NCBI GenBank assembly: GCA_903884005.1
Contig: CAISDA010000006.1
Location: 124,001-188,000, forward strand
Direction: 5' to 3'
DNA: 64,000 nt
Source: an uncultured Ignavibacteriota bacterium
GTDB taxonomy: Bacteria > Bacteroidota > Ignavibacteria > UBA10030 > UBA8401
The translations under genes and the position numbers were made by a program. This document shows positions 17,295 through 26,171 of this stretch, in pieces (positions within the stretch are counted from its first letter, which is position 1; every line of letters begins with the position of its first letter). The notes under the pieces were generated by a model that was given only the letters and a program-made list of their open reading frames with translations, did no database searches and was not told where the DNA came from.

Positions 17295-19745
17295 TCACCG
17301 GCGCCACTGCACGCAACGAAGCACGGTCCCGTCCGTTTCGAACACGACGGCTCCCTCCCTGTCGGTGCGGTGTATTGTGATGCCGCGCTCGCTCATGCGC
17401 CGCATGACGACGCTCGAAGGGTGATGGAATTTATTGAACCTGCCGACAGAGACGACCGCTTCAAGTGGTCGGACAGCGCTCAGGAACTCCTCCGACGTGC
17501 TTGTGCCGGATCCGTGATGGCCGATCTTAATGACCGTGCTGTGCAGAAAATCGCCGTACCGGCGGACGAGCCCGGTTTCGACGATCCGCTCCGCGTCACC
17601 CATAAGGAGGAACGACACCGAACCGCAGCACACTTTGCACACAATGGATGAATTGTTGAGTGCGGCGTACCCGTCCGTGGAATCGTTCCGAATATCCACA
17701 TCGGATGGATGCAAGATATACACACGGACGTCGGGATCGAACAGGAGCGTATCGCCAGGGGCGACTCGGTGTGCGGACATGGCCGACCGTGCAGAGGCAT
17801 AGGACGCATAGAGCGCGCTCACTGATCGCTGCGGCGATTCGATCATCCGATCGGTGCCGAGTTCGCGCAAGAGAAACGGAACGCCGCCGATATGATCGTC
17901 GTGGGGGTGAGTCAGCAGCACAGCCGACGGCCGCAGGATTCCCCTGCGGCGCAGCGCGGGCACGATGACCTTTTCACCGGCATCATAGGCGACGCTCCGC
18001 GTTCCGTGTGCGAGCACCTCCGTTCTCGGCCCCGCATCCACTAGCAGTGAAGCGCCGCCGGGAAATTCGACGAGTGCGGCGTCCCCCTGCCCGACATCGA
18101 AAAATGTCACGCGCAGCAGCCGCGGCGGCGATGCCATCGATTGCCCGAGCAGCAGACAATCGGCGAAGAAGAACAGTGCCAGGAGCATCCTTTTCACGAA
18201 GACCGGCCGCGCGAGATTGACACACAGCGCGACCGCACAGACATACAACACCGTATCCGCGGCGCCGAACGAAGCGGTGTGCACGATCGCGTACGGGACC
18301 TGGTTTGCGGTTTTAACGGACGCCAGCACGCACTGCGCAAGCAGTGCATTCACTTCGTTCACACACGACCCCGCCCACAGGGACACAGTGCTGAAGAGGG
18401 TTCCCACAAAACCGAGCGAAATATTGAATCCGGCCAGCGGCACAACGATGAGGTTGGCGAAGAACGACACGAGCGACACTTTTTCAAAATAGTATGCGGT
18501 GAACGGAATGGTTCCGATTTGCGCCGCCGCTGAGACGGCAAAAAGATCGACGCCGGTTTTCAGCGCGCCGTAATATTTCCATGACGGCGGTATCGCATGC
18601 ATCCAGAGTGTCAGCTTCGGATAGAAGTACACCATGGAGAACACTGCGGCGAACGACAATTGAAAGCCGACGTCGAAGAGCTGTTTCGGATCGTAGAGGA
18701 ACATAAGCAGCGCCGACACTCCCAGGTTATTGTAGACGGAGGAACGCTGCTGGAATAATTTCCCCGCAAGCACGACGCACGCCATGAGGGATGCGCGGAC
18801 CACGGACGGGGTTGCGCCGGTGAGGAACATATAGTAGATGATTGCGCCGATGGTCGCGGCGGTTTTCATGCGCCGCGGAATACGCAGCAGACCGAAGAGT
18901 GAATAGATCGCGACGACGATGACGACCACATGCGAGCCCGAGACCGCAAGCACGTGAACCGTACCGGTGTTTGCAAACGCAGTCCGGATCTCCTGTGAAA
19001 GGTCCGTTCGGTCTCCGAGAAGGAGGCCCGCCAGATAATTCGCCTCGTCGCCGTGCAGCGTTGCATGAATGGTCTGCGTCACGAAATGCCGGACCGGAAC
19101 AATGAGGTGCTCGAAAAACCAATCAGGCGCCCTCTCTCCGTACACCTCGACATTGGCATACCCGGTGACGCGAAGCACGGCGAAAATATTGTTGATGGCG
19201 AGATAGTCGCGGTAGCTCACTTCGCCCGGGTTGCGCGTGTCCTGAGGTTCTTCCGGCACCGCATTGAACACGAGCAGATCACCGTAGGACAATGCGCGAG
19301 GCCGCTCGTTGTTGCGGCGGTCCGGCAGTATCGTCAGGAGCGCATTGCCGTCGACTGCGGCGGAATCGTCATTCGAGGCAAGGGCTGTGCAATTGACGAG
19401 GACGCTCGTTCTGCCGTCGAGCAGCCGTGGTTCATCGGCGACGCGGCAATACACACGGACGGGGTGCTGAAGCCGGAGATACCGGCTGATGTGATCCGAC
19501 TGATAGTCGACGGCGGTGCAGTACCACAGCGACGAGGCAAAGAACAAGAGCAGTGTGCACGACACGGATGCGAGGCCTGCGCGAGGGTCCTGAAAGCGGC
19601 TGCGAATGAGAACGCCGAGTGCGAACGGAAAAGCCGCAAGCGCAGCCACTCCCCATACTGCCGGCGGCATGGCGGCGAACCTGGCGGCACAAAATCCGCC
19701 AATCATCACCAGTACAGCGTAGAGTGCCGGTTTGTCTTTCCACAT
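17295..19745 (-). CDS. comEC: ComEC/Rec2 DNA-uptake channel protein
   Basis: Inner-membrane protein of 816 residues that carries single-stranded DNA across the membrane in natural transformation. The start MWKDKPALYAVLVMIGG at 19745 puts the first membrane helix at the N terminus. Next come an extracytoplasmic OB-like DUF4131 region (about 60-220) and the multi-helix Competence domain (about 230-520). The C-terminal metallo-beta-lactamase-like domain has LTHPHDDHIGG near residue 590 and later KIGHHGSGTSTS. No comEA or pilin genes are in the window, so competence is plausible but unproven. Confidence 0.93.
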   Translation of the reverse strand: MWKDKPALYAVLVMIGGFCAARFAAMPPAVWGVAALAAFPFALGVLIRSRFQDPRAGLASVSCTLLLFFASSLWYCTAVDYQSDHISRYLRLQHPVRVYCRVADEPRLLDGRTSVLVNCTALASNDDSAAVDGNALLTILPDRRNNERPRALSYGDLLVFNAVPEEPQDTRNPGEVSYRDYLAINNIFAVLRVTGYANVEVYGERAPDWFFEHLIVPVRHFVTQTIHATLHGDEANYLAGLLLGDRTDLSQEIRTAFANTGTVHVLAVSGSHVVVIVVAIYSLFGLLRIPRRMKTAATIGAIIYYMFLTGATPSVVRASLMACVVLAGKLFQQRSSVYNNLGVSALLMFLYDPKQLFDVGFQLSFAAVFSMVYFYPKLTLWMHAIPPSWKYYGALKTGVDLFAVSAAAQIGTIPFTAYYFEKVSLVSFFANLIVVPLAGFNISLGFVGTLFSTVSLWAGSCVNEVNALLAQCVLASVKTANQVPYAIVHTASFGAADTVLYVCAVALCVNLARPVFVKRMLLALFFFADCLLLGQSMASPPRLLRVTFFDVGQGDAALVEFPGGASLLVDAGPRTEVLAHGTRSVAYDAGEKVIVPALRRRGILRPSAVLLTHPHDDHIGGVPFLLRELGTDRMIESPQRSVSALYASYASARSAMSAHRVAPGDTLLFDPDVRVYILHPSDVDIRNDSTDGYAALNNSSIVCKVCCGSVSFLLMGDAERIVETGLVRRYGDFLHSTVIKIGHHGSGTSTSEEFLSAVRPLEAVVSVGRFNKFHHPSSVVMRRMSERGITIHRTDREGAVVFETDGTVLRCVQWRR

Positions 19746-19872
19746 TGCATCCCCCTGCAGCCGTGGAGGAAATGTACGCAGACGGAAAACAAGATACAAA
19801 GCCACAAGGGTGAGAGTGCAACGCAGACATCACCCGGCACCGCGTGTCAGATCAGGTCCCGTCCTCCACGCC

Positions 19873-20784
19873 TCACCGGCGGCCGATCGACTCGATGATG
19901 GCCGGTGTCAGGTCTGTGAGGCGCCTGATGGCGCCGGCAAAATATTCCCTGTGCCTGCCGGCGGCGATGAGGGGAACGGGATTTCGCGTGTGCGATTTCG
20001 TGGTCAGGTCTTCGATATTGCCGTGGTCGCTGATAAGCAGCAGTGTGTCGCGCTGAACATCGAACTTCACAAGAATGCCGTCGAGAAAGCGGTCCAGACG
20101 TTCCAGCGAATCGACAGCGGTGCCGCGGTGCTGCGAGTGCCCGGCTTTGTCGGTGATGAAATATTCGAACAGCACGAAATCGTACGGAACGCCGATGCGG
20201 ACGAAATTTTCTCCCGCCGCTTCGGGCTCCACTTCGTCGATGTCCGCATGCCCCAGATCCTTCCACCGACTGCCGATAATGTCTGCAGAGAGCGCGGTGC
20301 CGGCATGGACGTCGAGATGCGTGTGCAGGGAGCCGGTGACGGACGAATACGCGAGAGCGACGACAGGTGTACGGGATGCATGCGCTTCGAGATACTCGAT
20401 GTAGCGGCGGGGAAATCCGTTGACGAATCGGTACGATGCCCCGAGCGAGTGCAGCCGGCGGAAAATATTTTTTTCCCGTATGATGGGAACGAGGGTTGAG
20501 TACGGATAGGGGCCGAAGTGGCTGCCGACGATTCTCGGCGCATTGACCCCGGTGAAGAGCGCGGTTTGACCGGTGCCGCTTTGCGGCAATCCCGCGATGC
20601 CGAGCGTCGCATTCACCGGCACGATCGACGCACGGTGCGTGACAATGCGGCGCCGATTGAGGGAAAACAGTGCGTCGCCGCACAGCGCCTGCAATGCGGG
20701 AAGCCGCGCGGCAAAAAACGGATTTTCATCCGCATCCTTCCTGCCATACCCGACGCCGTCCCAAAAAATCAGATAAAGAGACAT
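19873..20784 (-). CDS. Alkaline-phosphatase/phosphoglycerate-mutase superfamily metalloenzyme
   Basis: Cytoplasmic protein of 303 residues. The N terminus SLYLIFWDGVGYGRKDADEN has the first metal-binding Asp of the superfamily. QSGTGQTALFTGVNAP is the nucleophile region, with Thr or Ser as likely nucleophile. ITDKAGHSQHRG and LISDHGNIEDLTTKSHTRNPVP supply the remaining metal ligands in the order typical of iPGM/phosphopentomutase relatives. It is shorter than iPGM (about 510) and lacks an obvious large insert domain, so the substrate is unknown. Its neighbours comEC and dtd give no clear hint. Confidence 0.8.
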   Translation of the reverse strand: MSLYLIFWDGVGYGRKDADENPFFAARLPALQALCGDALFSLNRRRIVTHRASIVPVNATLGIAGLPQSGTGQTALFTGVNAPRIVGSHFGPYPYSTLVPIIREKNIFRRLHSLGASYRFVNGFPRRYIEYLEAHASRTPVVALAYSSVTGSLHTHLDVHAGTALSADIIGSRWKDLGHADIDEVEPEAAGENFVRIGVPYDFVLFEYFITDKAGHSQHRGTAVDSLERLDRFLDGILVKFDVQRDTLLLISDHGNIEDLTTKSHTRNPVPLIAAGRHREYFAGAIRRLTDLTPAIIESIGRR

Positions 20785-20840
20785 ACGAAATCCCTGCGCT
20801 CCCTAGTAACTCACAAAAACTTGCACCGCTTCGCTCGAGC

Positions 20841-20907
20841 GGGCGAGATAACATCTCGCCCTACATCGCATCGATGCAACGGCAGCGAGGTACTTCCGAG
20901 AAAATAA
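20841..20907. repeat. Palindromic repeat family A, long copy
   Basis: A perfect palindrome, GGGCGAGAT-AAC-ATCTCGCCC at 20841-20861, is followed by a spacer and a shared tail ending in GCGAGGTACTTCCGAGAA. A diverged long copy with the same layout lies at 23763-23828; shorter copies are at 13614 and 55336. It sits between dtd and the phosphatase-family gene. Confidence 0.8.
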
Positions 20908-20935
20908 TTTGCCATTGGCGAACAAACCGCGTTCC

Positions 20936-21391
20936 TTAGTGAGCAGTCTTGCTCTCGATCGTGATCGTCACGGGCCCGCTGTTGACGAGTTCCACGTCCA
21001 TCATCGCGCGGAACACGCCCGTCTTGATGCGTTCACTGCCGAGCAGTATGGAGGCATGGGCGGCAAATTTTTCGTACAGCGGTTCGGCTTCGGCAGGAAC
21101 GGCGGCATCGACAAAGCTCGGCCTGTTCCCTTTGCGCGTATCGCCGTAGAGTGTGAACTGAGAGATGATGAGCATCGATCCACCGACATCGCAGACGGAA
21201 AGGTTCATCTTTCCGTTGTCGTCTTCAAAGATGCGCAGCGACGCGCATTTTTCGGCAAGAAAGATCGCATCTTTTTCCGTATCGCCGGACTTGATACCCA
21301 CGAGAACGACGAGCCCCGGCCCGATCGCACTGTGAACCGATCCATCTATGGTCACGTGTGCGCGAGTCACGCGCTGAATGATCGCCTTCAT
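20936..21391 (-). CDS. dtd: D-aminoacyl-tRNA deacylase
   Basis: Cytoplasmic proofreading enzyme of 151 residues that removes D-amino acids (and Gly from tRNA-Ala) mischarged on tRNAs. Starts [17 protein letters not shown] at 21391. The conserved [17 protein letters not shown] carries the SQxT motif, and the C-terminal GxxMxVxLxNxGPVT motif appears as [19 protein letters not shown] with a slightly altered Gly-cisPro region. The start overlaps the prmC stop by ATGA. Confidence 0.96.
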   Translation of the reverse strand: MKAIIQRVTRAHVTIDGSVHSAIGPGLVVLVGIKSGDTEKDAIFLAEKCASLRIFEDDNGKMNLSVCDVGGSMLIISQFTLYGDTRKGNRPSFVDAAVPAEAEPLYEKFAAHASILLGSERIKTGVFRAMMDVELVNSGPVTITIESKTAH

Positions 21392-22281
21392 GCGGAAAAG
21401 TCCCGCGCTATGACGCATCGGGGAGAGCCGCTCGAGTCTTTGAGGGGAACCACGGAGCGCCACCCGGCCCCGCCCAGTATCGCCATCACGTCGTGCTGCT
21501 GATCGTAGGCATGTTCAACGGCAATGAAGCCATCCTCTTCCAGCATCGATTTGGCAATGTCCGCAATGCGTCTGTAAAAGCTGAGGCCGTCCGATTCGTC
21601 GGTTTCGGCGCAGCGCGGTTCAAACTCTGTGATTTCGGGCTGCAGCGTTGTATAGACGTCGGCGGAGATATACGGAGGGTTGGAGACGATCGCATCGAAT
21701 TTTTTGGCAGGAACCAGGGGCGCATCCGCAAAGATATCGGCCTCCCAAAAGTGGACCGCGACGCCGTTCCGTTCCGCGTTCACCTTCGCGAGTGTGAGCG
21801 CATCGGCGCTGATATCGACCGCGTGCACCACAGACCCCGGAAGCAGCCTGGCGCAGCTCACCGCGATGCAGCCGCTCCCCGTGCCGATATCGAGCACCGA
21901 CACGGCCGCGCCGCCGCGGAGACTCTTGCAACAGCGCACGGCTTCTTCAACGAGCGTTTCAGTTTCGGGGCGCGGGATCAACACCCGCGTGTCGACGCTG
22001 AATGGGAATCCCATGAACTCGGTTTCGCCGATGATATAGTGGACCGGCTCCCGTGACAATCGGCGCTTCAGGACGATCTTGTACGATGCCAGTTCCTCTG
22101 CCGTCAGCGGCTTGTCGAAATTCATGTAGAGCTGGATGCGCTTCATCTTCAGAACATGAGCCAGCAGCAATTCAACGGTCAGCCTGGCTTCGTCAATTTT
22201 TTTTTCCTGCAAATGCGTGGTGCTCCATGTGACAAGCTCGAGCACTGTCCAGATTTTCACACCGGTATTGGGTGACGCCAC
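21388..22281 (-). CDS. prmC: Release factor glutamine methyltransferase
   Basis: SAM-dependent N5-glutamine methyltransferase acting on the GGQ motif of RF1/RF2; 297 residues. The N-terminal helical RF-binding domain (about 1-95) ends before [15 protein letters not shown], a family hallmark. The SAM motif is [14 protein letters not shown] and the catalytic motif is NPPY. The best start is a GTG at 22281, only 3 bp after the upstream gene's stop; a second GTG at 22260 is also possible. It overlaps dtd by 4 nt. Confidence 0.96.
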   Translation of the reverse strand: MASPNTGVKIWTVLELVTWSTTHLQEKKIDEARLTVELLLAHVLKMKRIQLYMNFDKPLTAEELASYKIVLKRRLSREPVHYIIGETEFMGFPFSVDTRVLIPRPETETLVEEAVRCCKSLRGGAAVSVLDIGTGSGCIAVSCARLLPGSVVHAVDISADALTLAKVNAERNGVAVHFWEADIFADAPLVPAKKFDAIVSNPPYISADVYTTLQPEITEFEPRCAETDESDGLSFYRRIADIAKSMLEEDGFIAVEHAYDQQHDVMAILGGAGWRSVVPLKDSSGSPRCVIARDFSA

Positions 22282-22284
22282 GTC

Positions 22285-22761
22285 TTACTTCCGTTTCGTA
22301 GGTTTAGTTTTACGTACCGTTTTCTTGTCACGGGCCGCAGGTGCTTTCTTCACGCGCTGGACGGATGTGCCGTCCGCATGATCGTCATTTTTTTCAAACG
22401 GCCGCGGGGCGAAGGCTTCATCGTCGTTCTCGTCGCCGTCATCGTCGCTGTGGAATCGGGCGAGCGTCACTTTCTGTTCGTGATCGAAGCCGAGACCTTC
22501 GATCTCGTCGGTTTCAAGGAAGGGCTCCTCCTCGTCGAACTCGCGCGCGCCGTCTTCTCCGTCGGCAGATTTCATTTCACTCAGCCGAAACCGGTTGTCT
22601 CCGTCGAGCAGACATTCGAAATCGATGATCGTATCCGGTATCATGAAATGTTCCTTGGCAGCTATCGCTTTGACTTTATCCCATAATGCCAAGACAGTCA
22701 TTTCATGGTCATGCTGCTGTTCAATGCAGCGTACAGATCGAGCCAGCAATTCTACATACAT
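22285..22761 (-). CDS. Acidic hypothetical protein with a basic C-terminal tail
   Basis: Unrecognised protein of 158 residues. The start MYVELLARSVRCIEQQ at 22761 is supported by a GGAGG site 6-7 nt upstream. Residues 1-60 could be a small folded helical domain (MTVLALWDKVKAIAAKEHFM and following). Residues about 65-125 are rich in Asp/Glu and look disordered, and the tail (about 135-158) is very Lys/Arg-rich. The acidic-then-basic layout suggests nucleic-acid or RNA-polymerase contact, but this is a guess. It is first in a run with prmC and dtd and is divergent from mazG. Confidence 0.72.
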   Translation of the reverse strand: MYVELLARSVRCIEQQHDHEMTVLALWDKVKAIAAKEHFMIPDTIIDFECLLDGDNRFRLSEMKSADGEDGAREFDEEEPFLETDEIEGLGFDHEQKVTLARFHSDDDGDENDDEAFAPRPFEKNDDHADGTSVQRVKKAPAARDKKTVRKTKPTKRK

Positions 22762-22886
22762 ACCGTTCCTCCTTCACTGAACATCCTTCCTGTTGGTGTT
22801 GGTGCGCCGCCGACCTCCGAAGCATCGGCCGCGCGGCACACTGGATCAATCGTTCCGTGCCTAATCGAACATGCTTTTTATTTCAC

Positions 22887-22914
22887 TTGAGCATCCGGAT
22901 AAGTCTGTTATATT
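22887..22914 (+). promoter_or_regulatory. Candidate sigma-70-type promoter for mazG
   Basis: TTGAGC at 22887-22892 and TATATT at 22909-22914 are separated by 16 bp, about 80 bp before the mazG start, in the 233-bp divergent gap. Assigned by eye; the consensus of this lineage is not known. Confidence 0.45.
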
Positions 22915-22994
22915 GAATGCTGCATATGTGCCCTGTGTTCTCCATAGGGAATATAAAAAACCGGGATCAAAGATGCCATTGAAAGGATTTCACC

Positions 22995-23756
22995 GTGAGC
23001 GCAGAGTTCGATAAATTTGTTGACATTGTCAAAGAAGTACGAATGAAATGCCCGTGGGATAAGGAACAAACCCATGCATCGCTCCGTCACAGTTTTTTGG
23101 AGGAGGCGTATGAGGTGATCGAGTCGATCGAAAAAAACGACATGACGGAATTCACCAAAGAGCTCGGCGACATCCTGCTGCACGTCGTGCTCCAGGCGGC
23201 GATCGCTGAGGAGGAACACGAATTCACGCTCAACGACGTGCTCCGCGAAATATCCGAGAAGCTCGTGCGCCGGCATCCCCATGTGTTCGGCGATGCGGTC
23301 ATCGGAACGAGCGCGGAGCAAAAGAAACAATGGGAGCAGGTGAAGCTGACGGAGGGCCGCGTATCGATCATCGACGGCGTGCCGCAGCATTTGCCGTCTC
23401 TGCAGCGGGCGCAGCGGCTCCAGGAAAAAGCGTCCCAGATCGGCTTCGATTGGAAGTCGAAGGAGGAGGTGTGGAAAAAAGTGGAGGAGGAATTAGCCGA
23501 GTTTCGCGAGGCGGCGGACACGCAGGACGCAAAAAAAATCGAGGATGAGTTCGGCGACCTACTCTTCACGCTCGTCAATTACGCGCGCTTCATTCATGTG
23601 CATCCGGAAGATGCGCTTCGCGGCACGACGAACAAATTTGTGCGGCGCTTCCGGCACATTGAAGCCGAACTGAAGAAGGCCGGGAAGGATATCCATGCCG
23701 CATCGCTCGAAGAGATGGACCTGCTGTGGGACGAGGCGAAGGCGCTCGAACGATAA
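22995..23756 (+). CDS. mazG: Nucleoside triphosphate pyrophosphohydrolase MazG
   Basis: Hydrolyses NTPs/dNTPs to NMP plus PPi, cleaning damaged nucleotides or tuning stress signalling; 253 residues with two MazG domains. The first (about 8-110) includes CPWDKEQTHASLRHSFLEE, with metal-binding acidic motif EExxE/ExxD visible in LLEEAYEV-like and ELGDILLHVV segments. The second (about 150-240) carries VEEELAEFREA and DEFGDLLFTLVN. The start is GTG, preceded by AAAGGA; no closer in-frame ATG keeps the first motif. It is convergent with phoH. Confidence 0.96.
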   Translation: MSAEFDKFVDIVKEVRMKCPWDKEQTHASLRHSFLEEAYEVIESIEKNDMTEFTKELGDILLHVVLQAAIAEEEHEFTLNDVLREISEKLVRRHPHVFGDAVIGTSAEQKKQWEQVKLTEGRVSIIDGVPQHLPSLQRAQRLQEKASQIGFDWKSKEEVWKKVEEELAEFREAADTQDAKKIEDEFGDLLFTLVNYARFIHVHPEDALRGTTNKFVRRFRHIEAELKKAGKDIHAASLEEMDLLWDEAKALER

Positions 23757-23762
23757 CGACAC

Positions 23763-23828
23763 GGGTGACCTTATAGCTCGCCCTGCAATGCCCCTATGAG
23801 ACGGCCGCGAGGTACTTCGAGAACATAC
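23763..23828. repeat. Palindromic repeat family A, diverged long copy
   Basis: Aligns along its length with 20841-20907: a GGGTGA...AGCTCGCCCTGC left part and the tail GCGAGGTACTTCGAGAAC. The palindrome arms have drifted. It fills the gap between the convergent mazG and phoH genes, where a bidirectional terminator would otherwise be expected. Confidence 0.7.
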
Positions 23829-23850
23829 TTCGCAGCAGACACAGCACACA

Positions 23851-24837
23851 CTACGTTTGCTGCGGAGACTCGCCGTGATGGTTGTTGTGTTTGGCGTTGA
23901 AACGATCGTACGCGTCGATGATCTCCTTCACCAGACGGTGGCGAACCACATCGTTCCGGTCGAAGTACACGAAATCGATACCGGCAACGTCCCGGAGCAC
24001 GTCCTGGATCTGGACCAATCCGGAGGAGATCTTTATGGGCAGATCGATCTGCGTCACATCGCCGGTGACGATCGCCTTCGAGTTCACACCAAGCCGCGTG
24101 AGGAACATTTTCATCTGCATCGCCGTGGCGTTCTGAGCCTCGTCCAGAATGACGAACGAATTATTCAGCGTCCGTCCGCGCATGTAGGCAAGCGGAACAA
24201 TCTCGATGACGCGCCGCTCCATGTAGTTTTTCAATTTTTCGGACGGCAGCATGTCATCCAGCGCGTCATAGAGCGGACGCAGGTACGGGTCAACTTTTTC
24301 CTTCATGTCCCCGGGCAGAAACCCGAGGCTCTCTCCCGCCTCCACTGCCGGACGCGCCAGCACGATCTTGTTCACTTCGCGGTTCTTCAGACTCGCCACA
24401 GCCATGGCAACGGCTAAATACGTTTTCCCCGTCCCCGCCGGGCCGATCGCAAAGACGATGTCGTTGCGATGAATGCGGTCGACATACACTTTCTGCGTCG
24501 GCGTCTTCGCTTTGATGATCGAGTTCTTGGTGAACAGGACGACTCCCGCCGAATCCGTTTCGGACGGATGTTCCTTCCGCAAATTCGGATTCAGATCGTA
24601 GACGAGATCGATGACGGTCCCTACGTCGTTCGAAGTAAGCGAACCGTTTTTGGTAAGCAGATAGGTCAGTTCTTTGAAGATGCGTTCCAACTGCGCAATG
24701 TCCGCCGCTTCGCCCTTGAGCGTGACGGTGTCGCCGCGCACAATGATGGTGGCGTCATCGTACCGGTCCTCGATCATCTGCAGATGATTGTCGTTGAATC
24801 CAAGGAGTGAAAATGTATCGACTCCTTCTATGCGCAT
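23851..24837 (-). CDS. phoH: PhoH family ATPase
   Basis: Cytoplasmic P-loop ATPase of 328 residues, the PhoH/YbeZ type linked to RNA metabolism. An N-terminal KH-like region (about 20-75) precedes the PhoH domain (about 115-315). Walker A is GPAGTGKTY and Walker B is FVILDEAQNAT, both textbook. LARPAVEAGESLGFLPGD is a family signature. The next gene on this strand is not ybeY as in many genomes. The start lies after an A-rich stretch with no strong ribosome-binding site. Confidence 0.95.
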   Translation of the reverse strand: MRIEGVDTFSLLGFNDNHLQMIEDRYDDATIIVRGDTVTLKGEAADIAQLERIFKELTYLLTKNGSLTSNDVGTVIDLVYDLNPNLRKEHPSETDSAGVVLFTKNSIIKAKTPTQKVYVDRIHRNDIVFAIGPAGTGKTYLAVAMAVASLKNREVNKIVLARPAVEAGESLGFLPGDMKEKVDPYLRPLYDALDDMLPSEKLKNYMERRVIEIVPLAYMRGRTLNNSFVILDEAQNATAMQMKMFLTRLGVNSKAIVTGDVTQIDLPIKISSGLVQIQDVLRDVAGIDFVYFDRNDVVRHRLVKEIIDAYDRFNAKHNNHHGESPQQT

Positions 24838-24940
24838 TTTTTTTTCTACCGTAGGACACTCTCCTTCTGCCGGGCCGCTGAGCGCGGAGCGCGCGGCACC
24901 TCGTGCTCCGCCCGAAAGACCTGACTCATGTATTTAAAGC

Positions 24941-24983
24941 ACAAGAGTCCTTCCTTCGCCATAGGCGAGTGAAGGACTCTTGT
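24941..24983. terminator. Stem-loop terminator between the LysM gene and phoH
   Basis: 13-bp inverted repeat: ACAAGAGTCCTTC at 24941-24953 and GAAGGACTCTTGT at 24971-24983, with an inner TCGCC/GGCGA pairing extending the stem. It lies about 40 bp past the stop of the LysM-domain gene. The T run is better on the plus strand (TGTTTTA), so termination on the minus strand may be partial. Confidence 0.65.
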
Positions 24984-25020
24984 TTTACGAATCGTGTAAT
25001 CAAAGTCTTTTACACACCTC

Positions 25021-25734
25021 TTAGTGCTTTTTGCTCCAATACGAACGTGTGGCTTTTTTTTCGGCATCGGTCAGAGTCGCATCTGCAGGAATTTTCAGCT
25101 TCTGTCCCTTTTTAATGATATCCGGATCCTTGATCTGATCGCGGTTGCCTTGCCAAATTTTCGGCCATGCGAACGGATTGGCATAAATGTCTTTTTTCTT
25201 TGCGATATTCCACAAGCAATCGCGGTTTTTCGCCCATGTGCCAACGGTGTAGATTTTGTTGGCGTCTTTGGCAACAGCAACGCGGGCCTTCAATGCGTCG
25301 ATCTTCGACTGCAGTGCGGCGTTCCCGGCGGCGAAGCGTTTCATGCCCGAGATCTTTTGTGCCAATAATTCGTCTTTTGCTTTTTGCAGCTCGTCAATCT
25401 CACCCTTGCGCGCATAGAGATCCGCGTCGGAAAGATTAGTCAACGCATCGATCTTTGCATTGAGTCCGGCAACCGAAGCGGCGAATGCACCAGTCGTTGC
25501 ATTCAACTGATCTGCACTGGCCTTTAATTTTCCGTCCATGCCGATGTTGTACGCTTTCAGGCTGTCGATATCCTTGTTGAGTCCGCCAAGCTGCGTTTTA
25601 AGACCGTCACGCGTCTTGGTATTCTGTGTGATCTGGTTCTGCCACTCCTCTTTCGTCATTTTCTGCTGCGCCGAACTCACCAGCACACTCGCGACAAGAA
25701 GTAACATCACCAACGAGATTTTTCTGACAATCAT
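25021..25734 (-). CDS. Secreted coiled-coil protein with C-terminal LysM domain
   Basis: Protein of 237 residues. MIVRKISLVMLLLVASVLVSSAQ is a signal peptidase I-type signal peptide, with a good AAGGAGC ribosome-binding site upstream. Residues about 25-150 form a long coiled coil rich in K, D, L and Q. A LysM-type peptidoglycan-binding domain is at about 160-220, with YTVGTWAKNRDCLWNIAKKK, ANPFAWPKIWQGNRDQI and ...KGQKLKIP. It follows the small lipoprotein by 30 bp, and both are likely under the promoter at 26078. A role in linking outer membrane, periplasm and peptidoglycan is inferred. Confidence 0.85.
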   Translation of the reverse strand: MIVRKISLVMLLLVASVLVSSAQQKMTKEEWQNQITQNTKTRDGLKTQLGGLNKDIDSLKAYNIGMDGKLKASADQLNATTGAFAASVAGLNAKIDALTNLSDADLYARKGEIDELQKAKDELLAQKISGMKRFAAGNAALQSKIDALKARVAVAKDANKIYTVGTWAKNRDCLWNIAKKKDIYANPFAWPKIWQGNRDQIKDPDIIKKGQKLKIPADATLTDAEKKATRSYWSKKH

Positions 25735-25764
25735 AGTATGCTCCTTTGGATTTAAGATTGAATG

Positions 25765-26022
25765 TTACTTCAGAAGATCCTGTGCTTCTTTCAGCTCGGC
25801 GAGCTGAGTCGAAAGGGTGGCTTCTTTATCGGCAATTTGTTTTTGGAGATCGGATTTAACTGTTTGTTTCGTGGCAACTTCTTTCTGAAGCGACGAAACT
25901 TCCGCTTTAAGCGCATCTAACTGCGCTAATTCTTCTTCGCTCGGTCCGCTGGAGCATGATGCAAAGCCCAGCGCGACGCCAGCAAGCAAGAAAGTACATA
26001 ATGCATTTCGATATTTGTCCAT
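25765..26022 (-). CDS. Small coiled-coil lipoprotein resembling Braun's lipoprotein
   Basis: 85-residue precursor with signal peptide and lipobox GFAS-C at residue 23, leaving a 63-residue mature lipoprotein. The mature part is a single amphipathic helix (SEEELAQLDALKAEVSSLQ and following) with heptad-like hydrophobics, and the last residue is Lys. E. coli Lpp has the same plan: acylated Cys, a 58-residue helix, and a C-terminal Lys joined to peptidoglycan. Homology is not shown; the likeness is in design. It has an AAGGAA-type ribosome-binding site and a strong candidate promoter, and the LysM protein gene follows 30 bp downstream. Confidence 0.82.
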   Translation of the reverse strand: MDKYRNALCTFLLAGVALGFASCSSGPSEEELAQLDALKAEVSSLQKEVATKQTVKSDLQKQIADKEATLSTQLAELKEAQDLLK

Positions 26023-26077
26023 AGTGATTCCTTTTTTTGCGATTTTGTGGTTGTAGTGGACTTCTTGCTACATATCT

Positions 26078-26106
26078 ATGGTAATGAAAAGAATAACTGA
26101 TGTCAA
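26078..26106 (-). promoter_or_regulatory. Strong candidate promoter of the lipoprotein-LysM operon
   Basis: On the minus strand, TTGACA (26106-26101) and TACCAT (26083-26078) are spaced by exactly 17 bp, about 55 bp before the lipoprotein ATG. A perfect -35 box suits a highly expressed structural lipoprotein. Confidence 0.6.
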
Positions 26107-26171
26107 GTAAAAATTCATTAAAGTGCTTTAATACGAAAACCGTATTCCATCAATGGAATCAACAACTTGGC

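Noticed and set aside
16200..17300. Integrated element bounded by the recombinase-like gene
   Set aside because: No direct repeats, tRNA, excisionase or cargo; neighbours leuS and comEC are core genes, and the recombinase itself is degenerate.
24846..25067. 73-residue basic minus-strand frame near phoH, resembling a ribosomal protein at its start (MPKKKPHVRIG)
   Set aside because: Overlaps the LysM gene's end in another frame, crosses the terminator stem-loop, and matches no ribosomal protein.
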